A stretch of DNA of 47,864 bases from Candidatus Izemoplasma sp. (GTDB taxonomy: Bacteria; Bacillota_I; Bacilli_A; Izemoplasmatales; Izemoplasmataceae), in contig SKFS01000088.1 of the NCBI GenBank assembly GCA_007117885.1, positions 1 to 47,864 of the forward strand, given 5' to 3'. Numbering within the stretch: position 1 is the stretch's first letter; the number at the start of each line of letters is the position of its first letter. The notes under the pieces are model-generated. The model saw only the letters and a list, made by a program, of their open reading frames with translations. It ran no database searches and had not been told where the DNA came from. This document shows, one piece after another, positions 30,274-39,999 of this stretch. Position numbers and translations under genes: made by a program.

Positions 30274-30315
30274 AAAACCATCCTTTCGTATTATTAATGA
30301 AAAGGAGGTTTTTTT
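30274..30315 (+). promoter_or_regulatory. SD-sequestering hairpin with T-run upstream of the ComFC-like gene
   Basis: AAAACC-a-TCCTTT (30274-30286) pairs with AAAGGAGGTTTT (30301-30312), which contains the Shine-Dalgarno; followed by T-run. Confidence 0.5.
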
Positions 30316-30687
30316 ATGCCACATTGCGCCATCTGCCATCACTTTTTTGTTAGACCCCAAAGCTTTGAAACATTGTTTTCTTTGTTCAAAATATGTGTTA
30401 TTTGTGAAACCCTTTTAAAACGCCAACCCAACTTAGCAGTACTGCCCCTCGATTATAATTACTTAGAAATGACCACCTATCATCATGGTGACCACCCCGC
30501 ATTGACTCACCAGTTTTTTCACACGATTATTAGGGAAAAAACCCCCTCATTATACTATCAACCAGAATGGGAAAAACACCCTGAAGGGTTTCTCATTCTC
30601 GGTAAACTCTTTAACCCATTAAAACTTTTCTACCACATTCCCATCGAACAAACTGTGATGAACATCCTAGAAAAATTAGAAGTTTAA
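30316..30687 (+). CDS. ComFC-like zinc-finger protein lacking a phosphoribosyltransferase domain
   Basis: CAICHHFF...LFSLFKICVICETLL resembles the ComFC N-terminus; location immediately upstream of hpf matches comFC synteny; only 123 aa. Confidence 0.5.
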   Translation: MPHCAICHHFFVRPQSFETLFSLFKICVICETLLKRQPNLAVLPLDYNYLEMTTYHHGDHPALTHQFFHTIIREKTPSLYYQPEWEKHPEGFLILGKLFNPLKLFYHIPIEQTVMNILEKLEV

Positions 30688-30756
30688 ATGTAATCTTTTA
30701 CGCTTAAATAGTTCTATGATATAATAAAACTATATTAACCTAAAGGAGATGAGATT

Positions 30757-31296
30757 ATGCTAGTTGAAGTACGTGGCAAAAATGGATTTAAAGTCACCGA
30801 AGCAATCGAAAACTATGCCAAAGACAAGTTAGAAAAAGTAGAACGATACTTTAGGGACGAACTCGATGCATTTGTCGTTTGCAAAACCTACAGAGATCAC
30901 CACCGTGTAGAGGTCACCATACCGACAAAGTACTATACAATGCGTGCAGAAGTCAGTGAAGACGACATGTACGCAGCGATCGACTTAGCCATTGATAAAC
31001 TCGAAAGTCAAATTCGTAAAAATAAAACAAAGATTACCCGCAGTTTACAAAAGAAAGACGGGGTCGCGGAAATCTTTAACGAAGATATTGATTTAGAAGC
31101 ACTTGAAAGAGAACTTGTTAGAACCCCTGTCAAAAAGAAAAATATTGTATTAGAACGCATGAGTACCGATGAAGCGATTACCGCGATGGAAATGCTGGGA
31201 CATGACTTCTTTATTTATAGAGATGATATTAGTGAAAAAACAAACGTTGTCTACTTAAGAAACGATGGTAAATACGCGGTCATAGAAACTGAATAA
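30757..31296 (+). CDS. hpf: Ribosome hibernation promoting factor, long form
   Basis: N-terminal HPF/YfiA domain (VEVRGKNGFKVTEAIENYAKDKLEKVERYF), C-terminal dimerisation domain (ITAMEMLGHDFFIYRDDISEKTNVVYLRNDGKYAVIE). Confidence 0.93.
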   Translation: MLVEVRGKNGFKVTEAIENYAKDKLEKVERYFRDELDAFVVCKTYRDHHRVEVTIPTKYYTMRAEVSEDDMYAAIDLAIDKLESQIRKNKTKITRSLQKKDGVAEIFNEDIDLEALERELVRTPVKKKNIVLERMSTDEAITAMEMLGHDFFIYRDDISEKTNVVYLRNDGKYAVIETE

Positions 31297-31300
31297 TCTA

Positions 31301-31328
31301 AAGTGCGCCAAGGCGGCGCACTTTTTTT
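31301..31328 (+). terminator. Intrinsic terminator of hpf
   Basis: AAGTGCGCC / GGCGCACTT with 5-nt loop and T-run. Confidence 0.92.
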
Positions 31329-31401
31329 GAGATTATGGTAAAACCCTTTTTTATAAAAGCCCTTTATGATATGATATTCATGACAAAACGAGGTGGAATT
31401 T

Positions 31402-33903
31402 ATGTTAAAAAAACTATTTGACCCAAGCCGAAGAGCACGGAAACAGCTCGAGGCTTTTGCAGATCAAGTGATTGCGCTTTATGATCGCTATAAAGATTAC
31501 TCTGAAGCAGACTTTGTAAAAGCGACAGAAGCCTTTAAACAACGACTCAAAAACGGAGAAACGCTGGATGATATCGAAACTGAAGCATACGCCCTAGTAA
31601 GAGAAGCCAGCACCCGTGTCACCGGTATGACCCCATTTAAGGTGCAAATAATGGGTGCACGAGTTATTCATCAAGGCAACATTGCTGAAATGAAAACCGG
31701 TGAAGGTAAAACCTTAACCGCAGTTATGCCAGCATACTTAAATGCATTAAGTGGTCACGGTGTACACATTGTTACGGTAAATGATTACTTAGCAAAACGT
31801 GAAGCTGAAGGAGAAATCGGCGATATCTTCAAGTATCTCGGTCTAACAGTTGGCTTAAACCATCGTGAGCTTAATAAAGATGAAAAGCGTGAAGCCTATG
31901 CTTGTGACATTCTTTACTCAACAAACAACGAACTTGGGTTCGATTATTTACGTGACCACATGGTCATTTATAAAGAAGACATGGTTCAGCGCCCGTTAAG
32001 CTTTGCGATTATTGATGAGGTCGATTCGATTTTAATCGATGAGGCAAGAACACCATTAATTATTTCCGGTGGTGCGAAGCAAACGGCAAACCTCTATTTA
32101 CAAGCCCAAGCGTTTGTGAAAACACTCGCGGATGAAGATTATGAGGTCGACATAAAGTCAAAAACCGTAAACTTAACTGAAGATGGCATTGCCAAAGCAG
32201 AACGATACTTTAGTGTCGATAATCTATATGATCTCGATCACGTTGGATTATTACATCATATTAACAACGCGATTAAAGCAAACTATACAATGGACTTAGA
32301 CGTTGATTATGTTGTCCAAGACAACCAAGTCATCATCGTTGACCAGTTCACCGGACGCTTAATGCATGGACGCCAGTTCAGTGAAGGCCTTCATCAAGCG
32401 CTGGAAGCTAAAGAAGGCGTTGAAATTAAAAAAGAAACCTCAACGCTCGCAACGATTACCTTCCAAAACTTTTTTAGAATGTACAGTAAGCTCGCCGGGA
32501 TGACAGGAACGGCAAAAACAGAGGAAGAAGAGTTTAGAAACATCTACAACATGTTGGTTATTGAAATTCCGACAAATATGCCAGTCGTTCGCGAAGATGC
32601 CAACGATATGATTTTTGCGACCATGAAAGCAAAGTACAACGCGATTGCCGATGAAATCAAAACACGTCATACTAAAGGGCAACCGATCCTTGTAGGGACG
32701 ATTTCAATCGAGAGCAGTGAACTTTTAAGTAAACTCTTAAAACGTCGCGGGGTAAAACACGATGTCTTAAATGCAAAACAGCATGAACGTGAAGCGGAAA
32801 TCGTCGAAAATGCCGGGAAGAAATATTCCGTGACCATTGCAACAAACATGGCCGGACGCGGTACCGATATTAAACTTGGTGAAGGCGTTAAAGAACTTGG
32901 TGGTCTTGCTGTCATCGGCACCGAACGTCATGAGGCTCGACGAATTGACAATCAGCTTCGTGGTCGTAGTGGACGCCAAGGGGATCCTGGTTACTCACGG
33001 TTCTTCCTATCGGCAGAAGATGACTTAATGCGTCGTTTTGGTGGCGAACGTTTCAAAAATCGTTTGGAGTTTGTCACAAAAGCCAAAGGACAAGATAGTG
33101 AAAAACCTATCGACTTCAAGTTTTTCTCACGTTTTATTGAACGGGCACAACGGCAAATTGAAGGCAATAACTTTGATCGTCGGAAAACCGTTTTACAATA
33201 CGATGAAGTGTTACGTAAACAGCGTGAAATCATCTATAAACAACGTAGCGATATTCTTATGCTCGACAAAATTGATGACATCGTTGTTGAAATGCTTTAC
33301 CGTCAGTTCGATCGACTGATTCAACAACATACCGATTTTGAAAAGAAAATCCCCGCGTTGGATACTAAGGCGTTATTCGAAAGCATCGATGGCAAATTTT
33401 TAGCGCCAGGAACCTTAGAAGAAAACAAACTTTCAAGTGATGCAAATGCATCTTATGCGTACATCAAAGAAACCATTGATGACGACTTAAAAAACAAACT
33501 CGACAAGTTTGGCGAAGCGAAATTTAACGAGTTCTTAAAAGCGGTACTCTTACGTGTTGTTGACACCCACTGGGTAAAACACATCGATCAAATGAGTGAA
33601 CTGCGTCAAAGCATTGGACTTCGTTCCTATGCGCAGCAAAACCCGTTACGTGAGTACCAAGAAATTGGCTTTCAAATGTTTGAAGAAATGGTTGCGGCAA
33701 TCGAGCTAGACACGACACGTTATGTGCTACGCGCCGTGGTTCGAGATAACTTACAACGTGTTCAAGTGGCTAAACCTACAGCAACCTATTCAGGCAAAGA
33801 ACAAGCGGAAAGAAGAGAACCTAAGCGTTCACAAAAAGTCGGTAGAAATGAGCCCTGCCCATGCGGTAGTGGTAAGAAATACAAGCATTGTCATGGAAGA
33901 TAA
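31402..33903 (+). CDS. secA: Preprotein translocase ATPase SecA
   Basis: [31 protein letters not shown]-type region, [24 protein letters not shown]-terminal zinc motif [14 protein letters not shown]. Confidence 0.97.
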   Translation: MLKKLFDPSRRARKQLEAFADQVIALYDRYKDYSEADFVKATEAFKQRLKNGETLDDIETEAYALVREASTRVTGMTPFKVQIMGARVIHQGNIAEMKTGEGKTLTAVMPAYLNALSGHGVHIVTVNDYLAKREAEGEIGDIFKYLGLTVGLNHRELNKDEKREAYACDILYSTNNELGFDYLRDHMVIYKEDMVQRPLSFAIIDEVDSILIDEARTPLIISGGAKQTANLYLQAQAFVKTLADEDYEVDIKSKTVNLTEDGIAKAERYFSVDNLYDLDHVGLLHHINNAIKANYTMDLDVDYVVQDNQVIIVDQFTGRLMHGRQFSEGLHQALEAKEGVEIKKETSTLATITFQNFFRMYSKLAGMTGTAKTEEEEFRNIYNMLVIEIPTNMPVVREDANDMIFATMKAKYNAIADEIKTRHTKGQPILVGTISIESSELLSKLLKRRGVKHDVLNAKQHEREAEIVENAGKKYSVTIATNMAGRGTDIKLGEGVKELGGLAVIGTERHEARRIDNQLRGRSGRQGDPGYSRFFLSAEDDLMRRFGGERFKNRLEFVTKAKGQDSEKPIDFKFFSRFIERAQRQIEGNNFDRRKTVLQYDEVLRKQREIIYKQRSDILMLDKIDDIVVEMLYRQFDRLIQQHTDFEKKIPALDTKALFESIDGKFLAPGTLEENKLSSDANASYAYIKETIDDDLKNKLDKFGEAKFNEFLKAVLLRVVDTHWVKHIDQMSELRQSIGLRSYAQQNPLREYQEIGFQMFEEMVAAIELDTTRYVLRAVVRDNLQRVQVAKPTATYSGKEQAERREPKRSQKVGRNEPCPCGSGKKYKHCHGR

Positions 33904-33938
33904 TGATAAAGACTCAAGCTCAGCTTGAGTCTTTATCA
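33904..33938. repeat. 35-nt near-perfect palindrome between secA and prfB
   Basis: TGATAAAGACTCAAGCT-c-AGCTTGAGTCTTTATCA, 17-bp arms; no downstream T-run. Confidence 0.8.
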
Positions 33939-33957
33939 ACCGTAAGCAGGTGAAATT

Positions 33958-35055
33958 ATGGAGTATCAAGAACTAAAAACAGAACTGGAAAATGCACAAA
34001 AAACCTTAGTAGAACTCGAAGGTTTTTTAAACATAGACGCACTCCAAAAAGAAATTCAAACAATCGAAGCAAAAACTTATGAAAACACGTTTTGGGATCA
34101 TCATCAAACCGCGCAAAAAACCATTGAAGAACTAAAGAGATTAAAACAGAGTTTAAAGCAATACCAACACGTTAAAACTGCATTTGAAGATTTAGAGGTT
34201 GCCCTTGAACTGCTTGAAATGGGTGAAGAAGTTGAGACCCTCGAACGTGATCTTAATCATTTTCACAAACTATTAGAAAACTTAGAAACAAACCTCTATC
34301 TTTCTGAAGAATACGATCGGTTCAATGCCATTGTTGAAGTCCATCCTGGTGCTGGTGGAACCGAATCACAAGACTGGGCTAGTATGCTCTATCGAATGGT
34401 GACGCGCTACGCTGAAAATGAAGGATATAAAATCGATATAAACGACTATCAAGATGGTCTTGAGGCAGGTTTAAAAAGTGTAACATTCACCGTATCAGGA
34501 GCGAACGCATATGGTATGCTTAAAGCTGAAAACGGTGTACATCGACTGGTTCGTATATCCCCCTTTGATGCCTCCGGTCGCCGTCATACAAGTTTTGCGA
34601 GTATCAATGTTATCCCTGAGATTGATGACACCATTGATATCGCCATTGACGAAAGCGATTTAAAAATCGATACCTATCGCTCAAGTGGTGCAGGTGGCCA
34701 AAGTGTTAACACAACCGACTCTGCAGTTAGAATCACCCATTTACCGACAAAACTCACGGTCACATGCCAAAATGAACGAAGCCAAATAAAAAACCGTGAT
34801 CGGGCGTTAACAATTTTAAAAGGAAAGCTTTATCAGCGCGAACTAGAAAAGCAAAAAGAAACCATTTCAAGTTTAAAAGCGAACAATCAAAGCATCGACT
34901 TTGGTAGCCAAATTCGTTCCTACGTCATGCACCCTTACAGCATGGTTAAAGATCACCGTACCGAAGTTGAAACCGGTAACGTTCAAAAAGTGTTAGACGG
35001 CGACCTCAATCCGTTTATTCAAGCCTACTTAAAATCCCGAGTTAAGGAGCAATAA
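33958..35055 (+). CDS. prfB: Peptide chain release factor 2 (no programmed frameshift)
   Basis: HPGAGGTESQDWASMLYRM, SPFDASGRRHTSFAS, SSGAGGQSVNTTDSAVRITHLPT; single continuous 365-codon ORF downstream of secA. Confidence 0.95.
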   Translation: MEYQELKTELENAQKTLVELEGFLNIDALQKEIQTIEAKTYENTFWDHHQTAQKTIEELKRLKQSLKQYQHVKTAFEDLEVALELLEMGEEVETLERDLNHFHKLLENLETNLYLSEEYDRFNAIVEVHPGAGGTESQDWASMLYRMVTRYAENEGYKIDINDYQDGLEAGLKSVTFTVSGANAYGMLKAENGVHRLVRISPFDASGRRHTSFASINVIPEIDDTIDIAIDESDLKIDTYRSSGAGGQSVNTTDSAVRITHLPTKLTVTCQNERSQIKNRDRALTILKGKLYQRELEKQKETISSLKANNQSIDFGSQIRSYVMHPYSMVKDHRTEVETGNVQKVLDGDLNPFIQAYLKSRVKEQ

Positions 35056-35056
35056 T

Positions 35057-35935
35057 ATGTCAACACCCATCCATACATTATCATTTCCCCGTCGCTATAC
35101 AATGATTACCATCGGCATCTTTTTAATGGTGGCAGGATTTTACTACTTTATCGCCCCTTATCAACTTGTCATCGGTGGTGTGAGTGGCGTTGGATTACTT
35201 TTTAATGAGCTGCTCAATGTGCCGATTTCCTTTGTGGTATTGGTGCTGAATGTCTTCTTACTCTTACTCGGGTGGGTCTTTTTAGGCTGGCGATCATTTT
35301 ACCGAAGTTTGTACGGTTCTATCGTCTTTCCTTTCTTTCTCTTTCTCCTTGAAAGATTTTCCCCTCTGCCGACCTTACCGGAAGATTATATTATTGCCAT
35401 CACCTTTGGTGGATTCTTTATGGGACTGGGTTTTGGGTATGTCATTAAGTATGGCGGCACGAGTGGTGGCACCGATATTCCAATCAAAATTTTAAATAAG
35501 AAACTAAGACTCCCCCTCAGTTACTCAATCTATGCGATTGATGGCCTCATCATATTATCTGGTGTCCTATTGTTTTACGAAACCAATGGCTTAGCAGGAG
35601 GCCTATACGCTATTCTTACGATGATTATTGCTGGGTATGTCGCGGACCGTGTTGTCATCGGTGCAAAAACACTAACCACCGTCCAAATTATTACCGATTC
35701 ACCCGAAGCCATTAAAAACCTCATCTATGAAAAAATCTATCGCGGGGTGACAATGGTCCCTATTAAGGGGGGGTACTCACAAGCTGAAAAGACAATGCTT
35801 GTGACAGTTATCACCCGCGACGAATACTATACAATACGGAATATTATCGCTGAAATCGACCCAAGTGCTTTTGTTTTTGCCAATCCTGCACATGAAATTC
35901 GCGGCGATTTTGCATACCGAATGGAGGATGAATAA
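35057..35935 (+). CDS. YitT family membrane protein (DUF2179 C-terminus)
   Basis: Hydrophobic N-terminus with GGVSGVGLLFNELL and YGGTSGGTDIPIKIL; C-terminal VTVITRDEYYTIRNIIAEIDPSAFV. Confidence 0.9.
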   Translation: MSTPIHTLSFPRRYTMITIGIFLMVAGFYYFIAPYQLVIGGVSGVGLLFNELLNVPISFVVLVLNVFLLLLGWVFLGWRSFYRSLYGSIVFPFFLFLLERFSPLPTLPEDYIIAITFGGFFMGLGFGYVIKYGGTSGGTDIPIKILNKKLRLPLSYSIYAIDGLIILSGVLLFYETNGLAGGLYAILTMIIAGYVADRVVIGAKTLTTVQIITDSPEAIKNLIYEKIYRGVTMVPIKGGYSQAEKTMLVTVITRDEYYTIRNIIAEIDPSAFVFANPAHEIRGDFAYRMEDE

Positions 35936-35936
35936 C

Positions 35937-37361
35937 ATGCGTAAAGCCTTAACCGTTAGTGGATTACTCATAACGATTATGCTCGCATTTCTAGCGGGTT
36001 TAACCATCAATCTTCGTCGACCTCAACCGGTCGACAACCAAGCTTTTAGTGAAGTGTTTAACCACATCGTTAATTTTCATTATACAAATCCCGATCCAGA
36101 AACACTGTGGCGTGGTGCCATCGATGGCATGATTCGCTCACTTAACGATGATTTTTCCCATTATTTTGATGCCCAAGAAGCCCGTCAGTATGAGGAAGCT
36201 CAAGGTGAATCGTTTGTCGGTATCGGCGTCACCGTGCAAAATGTTGATGAACAAGCGGTCATTACGAGTATCTTTCCCAACTCACCCGCTCAAGCAGCGG
36301 GGTTAATGGTCGGTGACATCATTCGCTTTATCGACGGTGTGGATTTCCAAAATCGTTCATACATTGAAGCGGTTTTTTCGGTCCGTGGCGAAGAAGGCAG
36401 CGACGTTGAACTTGGTATCGTCCGAAGTGGTGCACCAGAGATTATTACCTTAGTCATGACGCGACAACGCATCGAAAACCCCTCAGTTACCTATCAAATT
36501 ATAAGCCAAAACGGTCGTGATTTTGGCTACATCAAAATCAATATATTCGGCAGTGAAACCGCCGCTAATTTTAATACAGCCCTTCAAGAACTTGAATCAC
36601 AAGGAATCACTGGGCTGATTGTTGATGTGCGGGATAATGGCGGCGGTGATTTAGTCAGTGTCGTTTCGATAATGAACTACGTATTACCAGTAAAAAACAA
36701 CTTGTTCAGCATTGAGTTCTTTGCCCAAGGCACCTCGCAAACACAATACTACCATTCCGCAGATGATCACCAAAAAGACTACCCCATCACCGTACTCATC
36801 AATGGCCAAAGTGCCAGTGCCTCTGAAGTCTTTGCGAGCGTGCTACATGAAGCGGGTGGATACACATTAATCGGCCAAACAACCTTTGGTAAAGGCACCG
36901 TGCAAACACGGATTCCAATGACGACTGTCCCTGGAGACTATGTGCATATTACCCGTGGCGTCTGGCGTACTACAAATGGAAACTGGGTTCATTTTGACGG
37001 TGGAACAGAAGGGTATGATCCACAAATTTTTATCGCACAAAACGAAGCATTTATGATTCCACCTCTTTATATAAGTGCCGAGCGTAGCTTCGCATTTGAT
37101 GACGTCCATCGTCAAATAGAAAACGCCCAAAAAATGCTCAATGCACTCGGTTATCCAGTCCGTACTGACGGGTACTTCGATAGTGCCATGCAAGATATTA
37201 TTCACCAATTTCAGCTCTTGAATAATTTAGAACCCACTGCAACCTTAAATACTGAAACCGCTCAATTTCTCAATCAGGCCATGCTAAACTACCGACAAAA
37301 TAAAGCCAATGATTTCCAATTGCGCGAAGCGATTGAGTACTTGCTCAGTAAAAATGATTAA
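35937..37361 (+). CDS. S41 C-terminal processing peptidase with PDZ and C-terminal peptidoglycan-binding-like domain
   Basis: N-terminal membrane anchor, PDZ (FPNSPAQAAGLMVGDIIRFIDG), catalytic NGQSASASEVFASVLHE...GQTTFGKGTVQ, C-term AQKMLNALGYPVRTDGYFDSAMQDIIHQFQ. Confidence 0.92.
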   Translation: MRKALTVSGLLITIMLAFLAGLTINLRRPQPVDNQAFSEVFNHIVNFHYTNPDPETLWRGAIDGMIRSLNDDFSHYFDAQEARQYEEAQGESFVGIGVTVQNVDEQAVITSIFPNSPAQAAGLMVGDIIRFIDGVDFQNRSYIEAVFSVRGEEGSDVELGIVRSGAPEIITLVMTRQRIENPSVTYQIISQNGRDFGYIKINIFGSETAANFNTALQELESQGITGLIVDVRDNGGGDLVSVVSIMNYVLPVKNNLFSIEFFAQGTSQTQYYHSADDHQKDYPITVLINGQSASASEVFASVLHEAGGYTLIGQTTFGKGTVQTRIPMTTVPGDYVHITRGVWRTTNGNWVHFDGGTEGYDPQIFIAQNEAFMIPPLYISAERSFAFDDVHRQIENAQKMLNALGYPVRTDGYFDSAMQDIIHQFQLLNNLEPTATLNTETAQFLNQAMLNYRQNKANDFQLREAIEYLLSKND

Positions 37362-38127
37362 GATTACCGCGCTTACCCTTAAGCAAAAAGCCGTATTTTG
37401 GGTTCAGATTATAAGAGATAAGCAACACGAAGAACACTTCCTTCATCAAGAAACTGTCTTTAAACACCGTCTTCACCTTAACCAAGAACTGTCGGAAAAA
37501 ACTTTTAAAGATATTCTTAAAGAGGATGCATACATTCAAGCCTATGCACTAGCGATTGCGAAGTTAGCCTATAAAGATCATACCGAACAAAGTATCAAAG
37601 AAGCCCTTAAACCGCACGATGTTCACCCTTCCACGTTAGCTCGTGTTGTCGCTCAACTCAAAAAAGAAAACTATATTAACGAGCAACGCCAACTCGAACA
37701 ACGGATGAAAGAGTATCTTGACTATGACTTAAAAGGCCCTGAGTTCATCAAGCAAAAACTACAAAAACAAGGGTATGATGAAACAGCTATCGATCAAGCC
37801 ATCAATCAAGTCCCTGAACACGTTTGGCAAGAGAAGTGTAAAACCTATGTGCATAGTTTAGTTAAACAACGCCCTCTTGAATCAAACTATTCACGCCAAC
37901 AATACTTAAAACGTAAAGCCTACCAACAAGGATTTCCCCTCGAACTTGCTAGGGAACTCATTGAACGCATCGCGATTCCGCATGACGAGACTGAAGTGCT
38001 TCAAGAAAAACTCAAACGCTATCAAAAACAGTACGATATCACGAACCCAAAAGAGCGTCAACGACTTATCCAAAAACTTCAACGTGAAGGATTTCACTTC
38101 CACGAAATCCAGAAATATTTGAAATGA
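37354..38127 (+). CDS. recX: RecX-family regulatory protein
   Basis: SIKEALKPHDVHPSTLARVVAQLKKENYINEQRQLEQRMKEYLDYDLKGPEFIKQKLQKQGYDETAIDQAI three-helix repeats. Confidence 0.8.
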   Translation: MIKITALTLKQKAVFWVQIIRDKQHEEHFLHQETVFKHRLHLNQELSEKTFKDILKEDAYIQAYALAIAKLAYKDHTEQSIKEALKPHDVHPSTLARVVAQLKKENYINEQRQLEQRMKEYLDYDLKGPEFIKQKLQKQGYDETAIDQAINQVPEHVWQEKCKTYVHSLVKQRPLESNYSRQQYLKRKAYQQGFPLELARELIERIAIPHDETEVLQEKLKRYQKQYDITNPKERQRLIQKLQREGFHFHEIQKYLK

Positions 38128-38135
38128 GGGATACT

Positions 38136-39998
38136 ATGAAACGATTGAATACTGATACCTTGTATTACTTTAATCAAGGTGAGCTCATCGATGCTTACGA
38201 ACACTTTGGTGCGCACCTAGTTAAAGACGCTAAACAGAGAATTACTCACACACGTTTTACCGTCTATGCACCCCATGCTAAAGCCGTAAATCTCGTCGGT
38301 GAGTTTAATAACTACCAAAACTGGACTCACCAAATGACGAAAATTGATGCCTCAGGCGTGTACCGCATTGAAATCCCTGAAAACTTAGAAGGGAAAGCCT
38401 ATAAATACGAAATTCATACCCACGATGGAAGGGTATTATACAAAAGCGATCCATACGCCTATTTTAGTGCGTATCGTCCCGATACCGTATCCAAAGTATA
38501 CGATTTAGAAGGGTACCAATGGCACGACCAGGACTACATGAAAACCCGTGAAAAACTCAACCCCTATCGCGAGCCCATGTTGATATACGAACTCCACTTA
38601 GGGACGTGGATGCAAAAACCTGGAGGCCAGTTTCATCATTACAATGAACTCGTCGATCACTTAATTCCTTACTTACTTAAGCAAGGCTACACCCATGTCG
38701 AGCTTATGCCCATTATTGAGCACCCTTTTGATGGGTCTTGGGGTTATCAAGGAACAGGGTATTACAGTGCGACCAGTCGCTACGGTGTGCCAAAAGACTT
38801 AATGTACTTCATTGACCAATGCCACCAAAACAACCTAAAAGTTATTCTCGACTGGGTTCCTGGCCATGTATGTAAAGATGCCCACGGACTTTACATGTTT
38901 GATGGGCAACCGTTATATGAGTACCGCGACCCCTTTATTCGTGAAAACATTGAGTGGGGAACCGCAAACTTAGATTTAGGTCGCGGTGAAACACAAAGTT
39001 TTCTCATTTCAAACGCCCTATTTTGGATGAAACACTTCCATGTTGATGGCTTTCGTATCGATGCCGTGTCAAACATCATCTATTACTTAGGGGATGCACG
39101 TCATGGAGAAAACCAGGGAGCCTTATCATTTTTAAGAAAACTTTCCAAAAACGTCTTTAAAACATTTAAGAACGCCTTACTCATCGCTGAAGATTCAACC
39201 GCTTACCCGAAAGTAACCATCCCGATAGAGTACGGGGGCTTAGGTTTTAACTATAAATGGAACATGGGCTGGATGAACGATACCTTAAAGTACTTCGAGA
39301 AAGACCCCATCTATCGTAAATTCCATCACGATCAACTCATATTCTCATTGCACTACGCATACAGTGAGCAATATATTCTCCCCTTATCCCACGATGAAGT
39401 GGTTCACGGAAAGAAGTCTCTCGTTGAGAAAATGCCGGGGGATTATTGGCAAAAGTTTGCCAATTACCGAGCATTAATGGGCTATTTTTATACCCATCCT
39501 GGAAAGAATTTACTCTTTATGGGACAAGAGTTTGGCCAAATGCACGAATGGAAAGACAGCAGTGAACTGGATTGGCACCTCTTAAACTATCCTATGCACG
39601 ATGCCGTTCATCGCTTCAATCGTGATTTTAACTTTCTTGTGCAAAACGAAGCTGCTTTGCATGAACTCGACCACGATCGCAGAGGATTCAAATGGATTGA
39701 TCAGCACAATGCAGATCAAAGCATTCTCAGTTACATCCGTTATGCTGATAACGAAAAAGATCACGTTATCGTCGTCCTTAATTTAACACCAATGGTCTAC
39801 CATGCCTATCGCATCGGTGTGCCTAGCCAAGGAATTTACAAAGAACTCATCAACAGTGATCGAGATATATATGGTGGGTCTAACCAATACAACGGTCTGC
39901 CGATTCACACACAAAACGTGCATTCTCATCACTTTTCTCAAAGTATTGAAATGCTCATATCGCCCCTATCTGTCACGGTCTTAAAATGGAGTGAGTAA
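38136..39998 (+). CDS. glgB: 1,4-alpha-glucan branching enzyme
   Basis: FTVYAPHAKAVNLVGEFNNYQ, ELHLGTWM, VILDWVPGHVCKD, DGFRIDAVSNIIY, AEDSTAYPKVT, LPLSHDEVVHGKKSL. Confidence 0.96.
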   Translation: MKRLNTDTLYYFNQGELIDAYEHFGAHLVKDAKQRITHTRFTVYAPHAKAVNLVGEFNNYQNWTHQMTKIDASGVYRIEIPENLEGKAYKYEIHTHDGRVLYKSDPYAYFSAYRPDTVSKVYDLEGYQWHDQDYMKTREKLNPYREPMLIYELHLGTWMQKPGGQFHHYNELVDHLIPYLLKQGYTHVELMPIIEHPFDGSWGYQGTGYYSATSRYGVPKDLMYFIDQCHQNNLKVILDWVPGHVCKDAHGLYMFDGQPLYEYRDPFIRENIEWGTANLDLGRGETQSFLISNALFWMKHFHVDGFRIDAVSNIIYYLGDARHGENQGALSFLRKLSKNVFKTFKNALLIAEDSTAYPKVTIPIEYGGLGFNYKWNMGWMNDTLKYFEKDPIYRKFHHDQLIFSLHYAYSEQYILPLSHDEVVHGKKSLVEKMPGDYWQKFANYRALMGYFYTHPGKNLLFMGQEFGQMHEWKDSSELDWHLLNYPMHDAVHRFNRDFNFLVQNEAALHELDHDRRGFKWIDQHNADQSILSYIRYADNEKDHVIVVLNLTPMVYHAYRIGVPSQGIYKELINSDRDIYGGSNQYNGLPIHTQNVHSHHFSQSIEMLISPLSVTVLKWSE

Positions 39999-39999
39999 A

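Noticed and set aside
36867-37208. 113-aa minus-strand ORF inside ctpA
   Set aside because: Antisense to the S41 peptidase; no supporting signal.
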